Notes under the pieces: generated by a model
Database searches by the model: none
What the model saw: the letters and a program-made list of their open reading frames with translations, nothing else
Told to the model about the DNA's origin: nothing
Shown here: positions 44,501 to 55,720 of the stretch, in pieces
Layout: the number at the start of each line of letters is the position of its first letter
Position numbering within the stretch: the stretch's first letter is position 1
Assembly: GCA_025403435.1 (NCBI GenBank)
Contig: CM046353.1
Span: forward strand, 14,184,836-14,248,835
DNA: 64,000 bases
Reading direction: 5' to 3'
Source: Artocarpus heterophyllus
Taxonomy: Eukaryota; Streptophyta; Magnoliopsida; Rosales; Moraceae
Position numbers and translations under genes: made by a program

Positions 44501-46093
44501 CACCAAGTCATCAGTGCATTTGTTAGCAATCTTGACAAGATACAAGTTCCAAGCTCAATACATAAAGCTCAAAGTGTATAGAGTGGAAGGCAGCCATTTG
44601 GGAAGAAATTCGTGCTCTAGAAAAGAATGGGAATTGGGAGATATCTGAGTTATCTTTACGGAAACGTCCTGTTGGTTGCAAGTGGATCTTCATCGTTGAA
44701 CATAACGCCAAGAGGAGTGTCCATAGATTTAAAGCTTGACTTATGGCTAAGGGATTCACACAGTCATATAGGATTGACTATCAAGAGACATTTGCCCCAG
44801 TAGCTAAACTTAACATAGTTCAAGTACTACTTTCTCTTGCATCCAACCAAAACTAGCTACTATATCAGCTGGACGAGAAGAATGCCTTCCTCAATGGAGA
44901 TCTGGAAAAAGAAGTCTATATGGAGATACTCATGGTCTTGACAATCCAGCCACCACCAACAAGGTCTGCAAGCTCGAGAAGTCTTTATATGGGCTCAAGC
45001 AGTCACCAAGAGCATAGGTTAGACAGGTTCACTTAAGCTATCAAGAAGTTTGGATATGATCAGTGTCAGACGGATCACACTATGTTTGCCAAGCACTCTC
45101 TCCTTAGGGAAGAAAGCGATACTCATTGTGTATGTTGATGACATCATTCTAATAGGTGACCATGATGAAGAAATAATCAAGCTCAAGAGTTTTCTAGCTA
45201 AGGAATTCGAAGTTAAAGACCTGGGCAATCTCAAATATTTTCTTGGTATGAGGTAGCACCGTCAAAAAGAGGAATTTTAGTCTCTCAGCGAAAGTATGTG
45301 TTAGATCTCTTGAGGGAAATGGGGATGATTGAATGCAAAGCAGCTGGCACTCCTATGGATCCTAACTCAAAGTTAGGAAATGATTCTGATGGTGCACCTG
45401 TTGACAAAGGAAGATACCAAAGATTGATTACGAAACTTATTTATCTGTCTCATACAGGACCTAATATCAGCTTTGCCATGAGTGTGGTAAGTCAATTCAT
45501 GAACAACCTATTAGAAGAACACATGGAGGCTATCTATAGAATTCTGAGATAGTTAAAAATGACACCAGGTCAAGGATTGTTCTTTAAGAAGACAATGAAC
45601 AAAGAAATTGAGATATTTATTGATGTAGATTGGGCTGGGTTTGTGACTGACAAGTGATCAACCTCATGCTATTGTACATATGTTTGGGGAAATTTAGTTA
45701 CTTGGCAGAGTAAGAAGCAATCAGTTGTATCACAGAGCAGTGTAGAAGCAGAATTTAGAGCCCTTGCACTCGGTATTCGTGAAGGAATTTGGCTAAAGAG
45801 AGTATATGATGAGCTCCAAATTCCAATTACAGGTCCTATGAAAATGTTCTATGATAACCAGTCCACAATTAGCATAGCAAAGTATCCTGTGCACCATGAC
45901 AGGACAAAACATGTGGAGATTGACAGACACTTTGTCAAGGAAAAGAGCGAAACAAATACAGTATTACTTCTACACATTCCAACTAGTCAACAAGTCACTA
46001 ACATTCTAACAAAGGCTGTGCCTAAGAAAATGTTTGAAGTTCTTAATTCCAGGCTAGGTTTAATCAATATCTACAACCTAGCTTGAGGGAGAG
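41524..46093 (+). pseudogene. Degenerate copia gag-pol
   Basis: Broken reading frames in copia order: Gag (about 41523-42350, with GHKLNGNNYLQWSQS-type start); a zinc knuckle whose frame reads CDHC-stop-KIGHTRDTC (TAG at 42414-42416); protease WIIDSSASNHM (about 42700; the usual DSGA has become DSSA); pre-integrase and integrase (about 43140-43720, with HSDVWGP and FVDDHTR); RT with YVDDIILIGD (about 45130) and LKYFLGMR; RNase H (45690-46085, with DNQSTISIAK and TKHVEIDRHFVKE). Many stops and several frameshifts. The order integrase before RT marks Ty1/copia. No product is expected. Confidence 0.9.
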
Positions 46094-46357
46094 TGTGGAA
46101 ATATGTGATCTCTTACTTGATCTCTAGGGATTAGTTGCTAAGGATTAGTTTAGTTTATTTCCTAGAATAAAGGGCTATTGGTATTCTTTTACCAATTCCC
46201 AATCAGTTATTTTTTTTTTCTAATTGTGATTCCTTGATTTCGGCTGATTGTAATCTCTTGATTTCAAGAAGAGATTTGCTCCTTCCTTATTATTTATCTC
46301 TATACAATTCATTAGAAAAATAATGAGAATTATCCATTCATATACTCTATTACTTCA
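46094..46357 (+). repeat. 3' LTR of the eroded copia element
   Basis: 264 bp from TGTGGAAATATG to TACTTCA, immediately after the polypurine tract. Confidence 0.87.
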
Positions 46358-47090
46358 TTTTCCTAACTCCCATCCTCAAACCTACCTAAATTATTTATAT
46401 ATATAAATTATTTATATAATATTTATAGTTTTAATATGAAGATTACACATAAACAAAACTAAAAAAATCAATTTTGACCTGTATTATTTCTAGCATTTGT
46501 GTATTATTTTAGTTCTTTTGCCTTTTTAATTTTTTTGATATCTTTTTGTATCTGTGAGAAGTTGATAAATGCGTTTTGATAAAAAGTATACTTGTATTAT
46601 TTGTTTTATATTTACATTAATAAATAGAAGCTTAATATGTTTTATGTCATGTGATGGATCTTGCATTACAAATGTAAAGGATGCTTTAGTGGAGATGCTT
46701 TGAATTGAAGATTGACAATTATGCATTATATTGGTTGATATTTTTTTAGTATTTTTGTTTAATTGGTTTTTATCATGGTTTATTTGTTAGTTTACGATTT
46801 AATATATTTGATTTGAATTTGTATTATGGAGCCTTTATTTTTATATTGGTTTTAACTTATTGAGACAATTTTAGATCTTTATTAGACCAATATCTTATAA
46901 ATTTTAACTTTTTGATTCGTTTTGGGTTAAATTGTTATTATTTTTTTAAAACTCAACCCGACCCAACCCAACTAAACTTTAGTTGGGTTGATTGGTTTTG
47001 TACTTTGGTTTGATTGAGTGGGTTAAATTTACAATCAACTCATCCAAACTTAAATTGAGATTTTTAAGAAACTCACCCAACGTTCACCCT

Positions 47091-47721
47091 TGCCTAGGTT
47101 TGTCTGGTTTGGAGGACGTTAAAATGTCTCCTTTAGTTCACTTCTTGGTCTTTACTGGTGTCATATCATCTGGTTTTGTGAATTTATTGTCTAATTAATT
47201 GCTTTTTTTCCCCCTAGAAAAAATTAACAATGAAGAGCATTGATGGTGTAGTTAGAGTGTGTCTAGTTTTGGGCCCATCACCGATCCCACACTCACATGC
47301 GTGCAATGCAGAAGTGACGAATAAAAGGTAGAAACTGGGGACCCAAAACCGCGTTAGCGCACGAATGTTTGAAAGAGGAGAGGGAAAAAAAAAAAAGATG
47401 TAGAAAACAATTTGAGAAAGAGGAAAAAGCTTGTTAAGAAAATAGTTGATTAAAGCGGCTCGTTACAATGATTTTCGGAATAAGCGTCTGTTTACCGTTC
47501 CTGCGTCCGGTGTTAAGCTATCAACATTTACTCCCATTTGGTTCATCATTTCTGACTGTTGATCACAATTTGAATTGTGGGGACTCGAATCGCTGTTTTG
47601 GCTGGTCAATAATTCAGATTGTTTGGACAATTTAAACAGAGTTGAAATTTAATTTGAACTATTCAATTTAGAATTTATCTCTTCATTTTTTGGGCAAATG
47701 ACAATATTAGTAAAAATAATA
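47091..47721. other. Spacer, no gene seen
   Basis: Moderately GC-richer patch at 47220-47370 (GGGCCCATCACCGATCCC) without a credible frame; otherwise AT-rich. Confidence 0.5.
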
Positions 47722-47884
47722 GGGTGTTTGGTAAGCATGGTTAGAATCAATTTTTTAGTTAGCAAATAGTGTAAAGCTCTTACATGCTATAGTAAAAAGT
47801 AAAAAGTTGCTATAGTATAAAGCTATCATATGTTATTGTGTTTTAAATTAAAAAGTTGGTTCTAACTATGCTTGCTAAACACTC
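47722..47884. mobile_element. MITE with 30-bp terminal inverted repeats
   Basis: Left end GGGTGTTTGGTAAGCATGGT, right end inward GAGTGTTTAGCAAGCATAGT; the repeats continue as TAGAATCAA/TAGAACCAA. 163 bp, AT-rich centre. Flanks ATA/TAT leave the target duplication ambiguous; Harbinger-type is likely. Confidence 0.7.
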
Positions 47885-48308
47885 TATAAGATTTAGACCA
47901 TTTACTCTGCACTTCACACTTGTTTAAACATAAATTTAAATTTTATTCTATGTTTAAATTTACATTTTAACTATATATTTAAACGCAAATTCAGAGTACA
48001 ATTTAAACTATAGTTTAACATTTTAGGTTAAATTAACACAATTAAACTAACCAGCCAAATGGCTAAAGCATTTCCACTAAAGATATTAATATTTAAGCAC
48101 AAAGTAGCAGAACTAATCGGGTCAAATTTCTAGTATCATTATTTATGGCATTTTCAAATGTTTCTCTTTAATTTCAGATTTTGAAATAAAGTTTTCTTAA
48201 AATTTCAATCACTGCCAAATAATAATAACATTAAATATACACCCTAATTACATTGTTGTTCATGTCTTGATTTTTGAGGGATGACGTGTCTCTTGAAAAA
48301 AAATATTC

Positions 48309-48800
48309 GGCATTATTACCTCTAAACTTGTAACACATTTATAATTTGCCCCTTGAATTTTTAATTTTGGCAAGCTGCTTCTTGAACTTAAAATTCTATA
48401 GCAAATCAACCCTATTGATAGCGATTTTATTTTTTCGATCAAAATCGATATGTAATTTGCATATAAATAGTTGATTATTGACGTAAACGATCATTTTTAT
48501 ATATTTTGACTGAAATTTATCGTGGTTAATATTTTTAATTAAGTTTTCATAAAAATTAAAAATTTTGAATTAACTTTGGTTCGAATATAAATTTAGGTTA
48601 ACATTTATATGAAAAAAATCCTTTTATACTCTTAATTAACGACTCGTGTGAAAAGCATATATCAATTTTAATAAAAACTAACAATTGCTATCAATGGGAT
48701 TGATTTGCTACACATTTGTAAATTTAGAAGGCAACTTGCCAAAATTAAAAGCTCAAAGGGTAAATTACAAATCTGTGAAAAGTTTAAAGACAACAATGTC
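48309..48800. repeat. Foldback/Mutator-like inverted-repeat element
   Basis: Diverged arms about 180 bp long: the left starts GGCATTATTACCTCTAAACTT, the right inward GACATTGTTGTCTTTAAACTT; both continue through AATTTGCCCCTTGA-like and TTTTGGCAAG stretches. Same family as the interrupted element at 23503-24690. No coding capacity. Confidence 0.65.
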
Positions 48801-49911
48801 AAATAAAAAAAAGAAAGTTAAAAAGACATTGTTTTCGTGATCTAAATGTGACCATCTGCATATTCTTTGTTTTGTCTTGTTTTTCAATTTTTCAATATTG
48901 TTTTTGTTTACATAAATGTAGTACATTGCTCTCTCATTCGGCACGGCATTGCTCGTGTTTCAACTAGCAGACAAAATGAGCAACTCAGCCATAACTTATT
49001 GTTGAGCTTTTCTACATCATGTACTAGATAGCTAATTCGTGATTATACCAAAAAAACGCGCAAACTACTACTTTTTATTTTTTTTGTTAAATAAAAAATA
49101 AAAAAGTGATGAGTCAAGTATCTTAAAATTTGGAATTGGAATCTGCATGTGAGCATGTGAATAAGGAGTGAACCAATCTGCATGACTAGCAAGAAATCTG
49201 CGAGGACCCACACGCAAGGCATGGAATTTTAATTCTTCACGAAAAAAGTTTTAATGCCCAATTGGTTGATCTGAAATATGGGTCAAGACAGCAATGTGCT
49301 TTCCCTTTTGCCAATCCCAAATAATAAAAATCACCAAAATTTGTACCTAAAAAGAGGGTCCTCAATGACCCTACCATTATCTCCTTTGTGTCCAATCCTG
49401 CTTGTAATTTGAAGAAAAAAAATTAATCCTGTGTTCTACGCGCCTCTTTCTCTGACAATTAGTGGTAATATTAAAGGAAAAAAAAAGAGGATATTAAGGA
49501 GTAGATAAGAGGTGCATGTAGACACATGCATCATCATATAGTGTATGCTTTCTACTCTCAATCTCAATTAGTCCCGTAAAACCACCAATAGATTGGTACA
49601 ATGGTTGGGATGCTTTTCAGTTATACTTGATGGGCCTTTGGATTTTTGCAATATTTGCATGGATGAGAGGTTAAGTGGCAACAAAAAGAGATTTGTAAAC
49701 AACTCAATAAGAACGTTTGTGATTGGTTGTAAGTATAGTCTAATAGTAATTCAACAATTAACTTTAGTACCCTAAGTTGTAGAGTTCAAATCTCTGCATC
49801 CCTCGTTAACTAATTATAATAGTAGACAACAATAGTCACCTGTAACAAATTTATTTATTTACCAATTTTTTTGGAATACAGTTAATTGAAAACAAACGGA
49901 TCTAACCGAAT
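48801..49911. other. AT-rich spacer, no gene seen
   Basis: No credible ORF or bounded repeat. The stretch GGGTTC/TTCAAATCTC near 49790 was checked as a possible tRNA T-arm and does not fold into one. Confidence 0.5.
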
Positions 49912-50477
49912 TGTTGATGGTTAATACCATGTGCTGCTGTGCACGACGGTCAGACTACCTTACCCTGCCCTTCTCGACTTCACTGGTTAATCTTGCAAGA
50001 AGAGGGAATGCCTCCGAGGTCAAAGGGGGACACTCGTGTAGTGCCAGTCAAGGGCTCTCCGACGTTCAAGTCAGGTACCTGTTAGGTCAAGAGAGAAGTT
50101 AAGGGTAGCTTAGAGAAAATCCACTTACCTTGGAGGTGTAGCAAATGCTCTTATTTATAGCTCACTACTTGGACTGGGTGTAAAGCGCGTTAACCCTTAC
50201 TCGAGTGCTCTGTACGGTGATGTCAGGGGGTTCCTGTGGACAGCTTGGCAACTGCCATGCGGTCTAAGTGTGCCTCTGATGCTGAGTAGGACATATGCTG
50301 TGGTTGGTGCGGGCCAGGGTAAAATCCTCCTCGTACCTTGGTTGGCGACGCCAAGGAGACCAAGAGGACCTTGTCCGACCAAACGGCGGAAGTAGAGGGA
50401 TGTGCGAGCAATTTTGTTGAGCAACTTAGTCGGCGCGCCCCCTGAGAAACTGCTCTCATCCGAGCATGCCTCCAACA
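49912..50477 (-). mobile_element. GC-rich solo-LTR candidate
   Basis: 566 bp of distinctly GC-rich DNA in AT-rich surroundings. On the minus strand it begins TGTTGGAGGCATGCTCGG and ends ACCATCAACA, the TGTTG..CAACA ends usual for LTRs. A TATA box (CTATAAATAA, 50151-50160) lies in the middle on the same strand, followed by a GTAAGT. No internal region or partner LTR is near and the flanks (CGAAT, CTAAC) do not match, so it is old or the boundaries are slightly off. Open frames inside are composition effects. Confidence 0.5.
50151..50160 (-). promoter_or_regulatory. TATA box of the solo-LTR candidate
   Basis: CTATAAATAA on the minus strand, about 320 bp from the presumed LTR start, consistent with a U3/R boundary just downstream. 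Confidence 0.45.
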
Positions 50478-52209
50478 CTAACAAAAACGTTGCATGACTT
50501 TTTTATTTTTTTCCAAGACATTTCTTGGTAGGTTTAATTTTTATGTTTGTTTGTTTTCTTGGTTCATTCAGTTTATCAATGAAAAGAAAGAGAAATCTTC
50601 ATACTTTAATGTTAGAAATTGACGACTACGCCGAAAGATAAATGCATGAAATTTTGTTGGTCTTTGTCTGATGCAATTTGTCCTATATAGTTCGAGAAAT
50701 ACGTTTTACTTGTGCCCACGCATGCTTCCTCTTTGTCCCTTATAATACTCTCTCCATGTTTCCTCTTTCTTTCTCTTTCTTTTTTTTTCTTTCTTTTTTT
50801 AAATTAAAGAATGCGAATCGAACAAACACCTTTTCAAACCCAAGGCTCTCATCACCCCACTCCATGCCATGTCGTTTGACGTAAGAGTGATTTACTGCAA
50901 AATAGTGTCTTTTGACGTAAGATTTACTTACTGCAAAATAGTTAGTTTGTGGTAATAGATCAGATAAAATATATATATAATTATAAATTGTCTATTAACA
51001 TCAGAATCATATTAATATTAAGTTCAAAAGTATAATATTTTAACAGATTTAGTGAAAACTTTTCTCCTCTTGCTAGCATGTATATATATATATATATGTA
51101 CACATATATATTTTTCTTCATGAACCTTAAGCAAAAACCTAAACACAATTTCCATATATAGAATAGGAGCCAAACCTTCATGTAAGATAGATGAAAAAAG
51201 TAACTGCACTTGTAAAGATTATATTTTATTAATTAGCAACTATGTATTATCAATACTTATAACCCATAATTTTTATTCTCTTTCGACGGTCAAAAAGGAA
51301 AACCTAAGCATACATCTAAATAGAAGAAAAGAAAAAAAGTGCTTTAGATAGATAAGATGACTTTAATCATTTCTAAAACTAGACTTTTTATTTCGACTAC
51401 TCTGACCAAGAAGATCTTTCCATACTAAAGTAGCGGCTACGTTAAGACCTTACCATTAAATCCTATACATAGATAAACTAACCATGATTTTAGATTCTGT
51501 GAAATGATTAGCTATATTTTACCACACGGTTCTCTAACTATAAAGACAGACATGGAAAGATAAATTTTGGAGAATCTCAAATTATATTTAACTCGAAAAG
51601 AACAAATAATTAAACTAAAAAAATAGTCTAGGTATCTAGCATCTTGGCTAAAGAATCAATAAATCAACATAAAAATCATAATCAAACAACCATAAAATAT
51701 TATGGATTGGATTAACTGAATTTATCTAAAATTCCCGGCTAATAATATGAAATGACAACCTCAGATCTCGTTGAACACATTCAACGTTACAAATGCATGC
51801 ATGTATGTGTCCAGTTTTGACTGCACAAGGTGTGGGCTCGTGATAAATGTCGAAAATCAAGCGAAATTTAAAGCAGTAATTGAAATTGTAGGCTATGCTG
51901 GATGTATAAATAACAATTTATAATGATAATTAAACTTTATATGCCAATTGATATATAAGTAGCATATAAAACTCAAAATTTAGAGATATATATGCTGATT
52001 GATATACTAAAAGATATTAACTCCTGCAGGAAGTTTTAGCTTCTTATACGAATATTCTATAAAGGGTTCCTAAAACTTTGGTTCTGTTTAAAGTATAACC
52101 AAGGTAATCAAAGTAATATGGTTAAAAAAGGTGTAATAATAGAGGATAAAAATTTCAGATAAAATTAACAGATGTATGACAATTTAAAACAATGTCCTTG
52201 GGATATATA
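50478..52209. other. AT-rich spacer, no gene seen
   Basis: Contains a (TA)n run at about 51080-51100. The T- and F-rich frame near 50680-50880 is low complexity. Nothing else supported. Confidence 0.5.
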
Positions 52210-52741
52210 GGGTTCGTTTGGTAAATAGATTCGAATTGTGTTGATTTAGATTTTTTTTATTTAAATTGTGTGATTTTAATTGATAATTTAAATTGCTATT
52301 TGAATTGATATCTGAATGTGCATGTAAAGTGTTAATCTAAATATAAAATAAAATTAGAATTTGTGTTTGGATGTATAGTGGAAATTTTTTTTTGATTTAT
52401 TAACAAATTTAACAAAATCTTGACAATCATGTTCCTCAAAAAATATGTAATATAGATTTTGATTTATTCCTCTCTTTATTAGAAACGTAATAAAAGAAGA
52501 ATCATCTCAATCGGATATCAAACGAAGAAGTTATGATTTTTTTTCTCAAATATATAATAAATAATTTTAACTTTTACTGTAATAAATATATCGACTCTAA
52601 AAAATTTAATAGGGGAGTAAAGTTCTAAAAACTTAGATTTAAAAATTCATTAGATTTAAATTTTAAACAAATAAATATATATTTAAAAAATTTTAAAGAT
52701 TTAGATATAAAGAGTTAGCGTAATATACCAAACAAACGGCC
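52210..52741. mobile_element. Long MITE candidate
   Basis: Ends GGGTTCGTTTGGTA and, inward from the right, GGCCGTTTGTTTGGTA enclose 530 bp of very AT-rich DNA just upstream of the DUF1635 gene. Target duplication unclear (ATA/TAA). Confidence 0.45.
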
Positions 52742-52784
52742 TAATCATCTTTGAAGCATACTTTGAGATTTAGAAGCTCATTCG

Positions 52785-52792
52785 CACGTGTC
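52785..52792 (+). promoter_or_regulatory. ABRE/G-box-like site
   Basis: CACGTGTC, an ABA-responsive (ACGTGTC) and G-box core, about 315 bp upstream of the DUF1635 start codon. A single site is suggestive only. Confidence 0.45.
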
Positions 52793-52958
52793 ATCCGCCG
52801 CTTGGAAGGGTGAAAATGTTGCCAGTTGAAGAGGAATAATATGAGCTCCCACTTTTCACCTTAGGTTTCACATTCCTGTTCTGAAACACTTTTGGTCCAT
52901 GTGTACACATAATCCATTTCAAATGTACAAAGAAATCCGCGTGGCATGGTGGCCTTTC

Positions 52959-52966
52959 TATATATA
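52959..52966 (+). promoter_or_regulatory. TATA box of the DUF1635 gene
   Basis: CTATATATAC lies 140 bp upstream of the start codon, followed about 30 bp on by a CT-rich start region (TTTTCTTTTCTTTTTATC), a normal plant core-promoter layout. Confidence 0.6.
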
Positions 52967-53098
52967 CTTTTGGCGTTTTCTTTTCTTTTTATCACCCAGG
53001 AATGAAAGAAAAGCAAAAGAGAGCATACAAAAGATAGGAGAGAAAAACCAAAAACAGTACAGCAAAGTACTTCAGTTTTTGCAGGCGCAAAGCTTACA

Positions 53099-53932
53099 AT
53101 GGAAGATCAATGTAGTCCCTTTAACTGGGATTTCTGCGCCTTTGAAGATGAGGTTATTTTTTAGAGATTCTTTTTTCACTTTTGTAAAGTTTGTCTAAAT
53201 GCTTAATTCTCTCTATTTCTTGTTTGATTACGAATAATGGGTTTTCTGCATTTTTCTTGGAAATTGCAGGGAATGGAAGAGCTATGGTATTCTCTTCTAT
53301 GCAGGACGTCAGAATTGGAGACAAAAGTTGCTTCAGCTAGAGAGGAGATAATAAAAAAAGAAGATGAGCTTGTTCATCTCACGGATTTTCTGAGCAGAGC
53401 CATCAAAGAGAGAGACGAAGCCGAATTGAAATGCCAAAGCATAATGCTGGACATTCTTATTCTCCGACAGCAGCTGGAGCAGCAAAAGCATGAGCAAGAA
53501 CAACAAAAGGAAGAGGAAATTGGTGCACAAAATGAGATGGAACAACAAGCAAAAGAGAGCCACCTTGTTGACCAACATTTTCCTAATTGTTTTGACACTG
53601 AATCTGAGAAAGAAAGTAGGGACTTGGACCTGCCACCGAGCGCGGAGAAGTTGGTGGCGGGAAAGGCGCTGCCGGAGAAAGGAAAGCTGCTGCAGGCAGT
53701 GATGGAAGCAGGGCCACTCCTGCATACCCTCCTCCTGGCTGGACCTCTCCCTCAGTGGCAGCACCCGCCTCCTCGCGTCGACTCCAGAGACATCCCTCCG
53801 GTGGCCATTTCTCGCCCTCCGAAACAGGGCTTTCCTTGCCAAGACTCTTGTTTCAGTCACAAGAGAAGCCTACCACACTCTGCCGACTCTGTTTTAAACT
53901 CCAATACAAAGTACCAGAGGGTTCTCTACTAA
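53099..53932 (+). CDS. DUF1635 family protein, 2 exons
   Basis: Exon 1 53099-53152 (MEDQCSPFNWDFCAFEDE), intron 53153-53269 (GT-AG), exon 2 53270-53932 (TAA); 238 codons. Exon 2 opens GMEELWYSLLCRTSELE, followed by a long charged helix (EEIIKKEDELVHL, AIKERDEAELKC) and a glutamine/glutamate-rich stretch, roughly residues 20-100, predicted coiled coil. The MEELW..TLELE-type start and IKERDEA motif are typical of the plant DUF1635 family. The rest is low in order and serine/proline-rich, with PLLHTLLLAGPLPQWQHPPP in the middle. The biochemical role of the family is unknown to me. A TATA box and an ABRE-like site lie upstream. The frame is also open for 11 codons into the intron, but the upstream exon gives a better start. 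Confidence 0.8.
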
Positions 53933-55720
53933 GGCTTAAGTACTTTTTGTTCTCTAAATTTCAAATCTGCCAATTCATTTCATGTAAAACATCCAAAGGA
54001 TTCAACATGAAGTGGGTGTCCTTTTTTTAATTATATTTTAGACTGCTTTCTTTTGGAGATCAAACTCCTATCTTGTGTGACTTGTCAGCTCTAGTGATTG
54101 CAAACACATGGTAAAAGGCATTAAGGATTAAAGCCCTAGTTCCAAACTAAGAAAAGATTAAAATAAGAACACACATGATTTACAGTGATTCAAAAATGTA
54201 AAAGTTACGTCTACTTATTACGGTCACTGCAAAAAGAAGACTACAAGAGAGATCTCACGCCTCTCACCTTAATGTGTTTTCTCTAACTTCTCTTTTTCTT
54301 TTAAAAACAGCACTGCCCTTAATTTACTATGATAACGATCTACCTGTTTCCTTACAATAATTTCACTCCATAACTTAACAAAGTGTATAAATACTCATTA
54401 TTAGTTGTGAATCTTTATGGGTTCGCAAATATCAACTACATTAAGATTTAACACGATTCACTTTCGCTTAAAAGACAGATAGTTGTGCTGATCATGCAAT
54501 GTCTCCTTGTTAGCTTTTGCTTTTTCTCGTGCATTAAAGTAGTACATGTAATGATATTGAGTATGACTTTGGCTGCATAGCAAATAACTTCCCAGAAATT
54601 TTCTCTCTCATGAAGCTAGAGTTTAGGTACCACATCCATGGCTAATTAGTGTCTGCCATTTGCAGTGCATGTACACTTGTTAACTTTATTTTAATGTTGA
54701 ATTATTTAATAAAAATCTTAAAACCCAGAAAAATCAAATGGGTACCAAACGACAAAAACTGGTTCACAGCAAGCAGGCTGAGTTTGAACCGTGGACGAAT
54801 AGACTTCAAGCCACATGACTAATGCTGACCAAGTCAGTCAGAAAAAAGGAATTATGGGCGTCGCTTTCTTTGAACCAATACTGAGACGTGAAAATGTATG
54901 CCACATGCTTAACAAGCGCAAAAAACATGCCAATAGGGCCCCATGCTAAATGTATGCCCAATTTTTTCTTGTAAGCACTTATTCCATTTCTCACCATCTG
55001 GATTTTCATTTTTTATATTTTCTGTTTTGACAGGCATCTGGACTTTGGTTTTGGTACATATGTATGTATGTACTTCTATGTATATGTACAAGAGATTTAC
55101 ACAACTCTAACTTATGTGCTGAGCACGTCAAAGCGCCTACCCTGCAAAAAAGGGTACTAAACACACTCTTGTGGGACCAAAATAAAGTAGGAATCAGGAA
55201 CCAATTGTCCAAGACAAGGTTCACTCTGACGAAACAAATACCGAGATAGTTGCATACTTAGCCTAACAGTATGTAACTTTAATGTTGAGGTCTTAATTTG
55301 AATTCTCAACCTGAGTTATAAGAGATAAAATCTATGAAAATGCTGTCCAACAATGAATTTAAACGGATAAATGCAGATCCAACATGTTAAAACTTTAATA
55401 AGCGAGTATAATATGCATCTATGCTAAAATTCAAAATTAAGACTATTATCTGCCAAGTTCAAACAGAAAATCAGATCAAGAGCAAAACCAGTAAACACAA
55501 AAATACACTCAAGAACCCAATCAAGATTCTGAAAACACCCAAAAGGTCTTTGCATTAAGAGAATCAGGTTACAATTAGTTCCATTCGAGGTCTCTCTTCT
55601 CGAATACCAGAAACACAATCACACCCTTTCACCTCTCTCACATGTACACACAGAAAAGCATTCAAGGAATAGAAACTGTGTAATCTATACTAACATTGTA
55701 AACGTTTTCCAACCGCTCTG
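53933..55720. other. Spacer between DUF1635 gene and NLR relic
   Basis: 3' UTR of the DUF1635 gene followed by AT-rich DNA. Overlapping short frames near 54800-55250 on both strands have no recognisable domain. No bounded repeat found. Confidence 0.5.

Larger units (their letters stand above)
41260..46357 (+). mobile_element. Eroded Ty1/copia retrotransposon
   Basis: 264-bp LTRs at 41260-41523 and 46094-46357 enclose a degenerate gag-pol. They are visibly diverged (many substitutions and small indels), so the insertion is old. The 3' LTR starts TGTGGAAATATG and ends TACTTCA; the 5' LTR start is mutated (GGTAGAAATACG). A primer-site-like TGGCATCAGAGTTGG follows the 5' LTR, and the purine tract TTGAGGGAGAG (46083-46093) precedes the 3' LTR. 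Flanks TTTTA and TTTTC are a possible worn 5-bp duplication. Confidence 0.88.
41096..47090. mobile_element. hAT-like old repeat interrupted by a copia element
   Basis: Sequence on either side of the copia element (41096-41254 and 46363-47090) looks like one older repeat rich in AACCCAACTC/GAGTTGGGTT. Its ends, TAGGGGTAAAC on the left and AAGGGTGAAC inward from the right, resemble hAT-type TAGGGGTG termini. The flanks GTCTAGT and GCCTAGGT could be a worn 8-bp duplication. No transposase is seen. Low to moderate confidence. Confidence 0.35.

Noticed and set aside
49780..49810. Possible tRNA T-arm (GAGTTCAAATCTC)
   Set aside because: No matching acceptor, D or anticodon arms upstream.
50197..50484. 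95-codon minus-strand frame
   Set aside because: Sits in a GC-rich LTR-like segment and starts at its very end; no domain.
53333..53860. 175-codon minus-strand frame
   Set aside because: Shadow of the DUF1635 coding sequence on the other strand.
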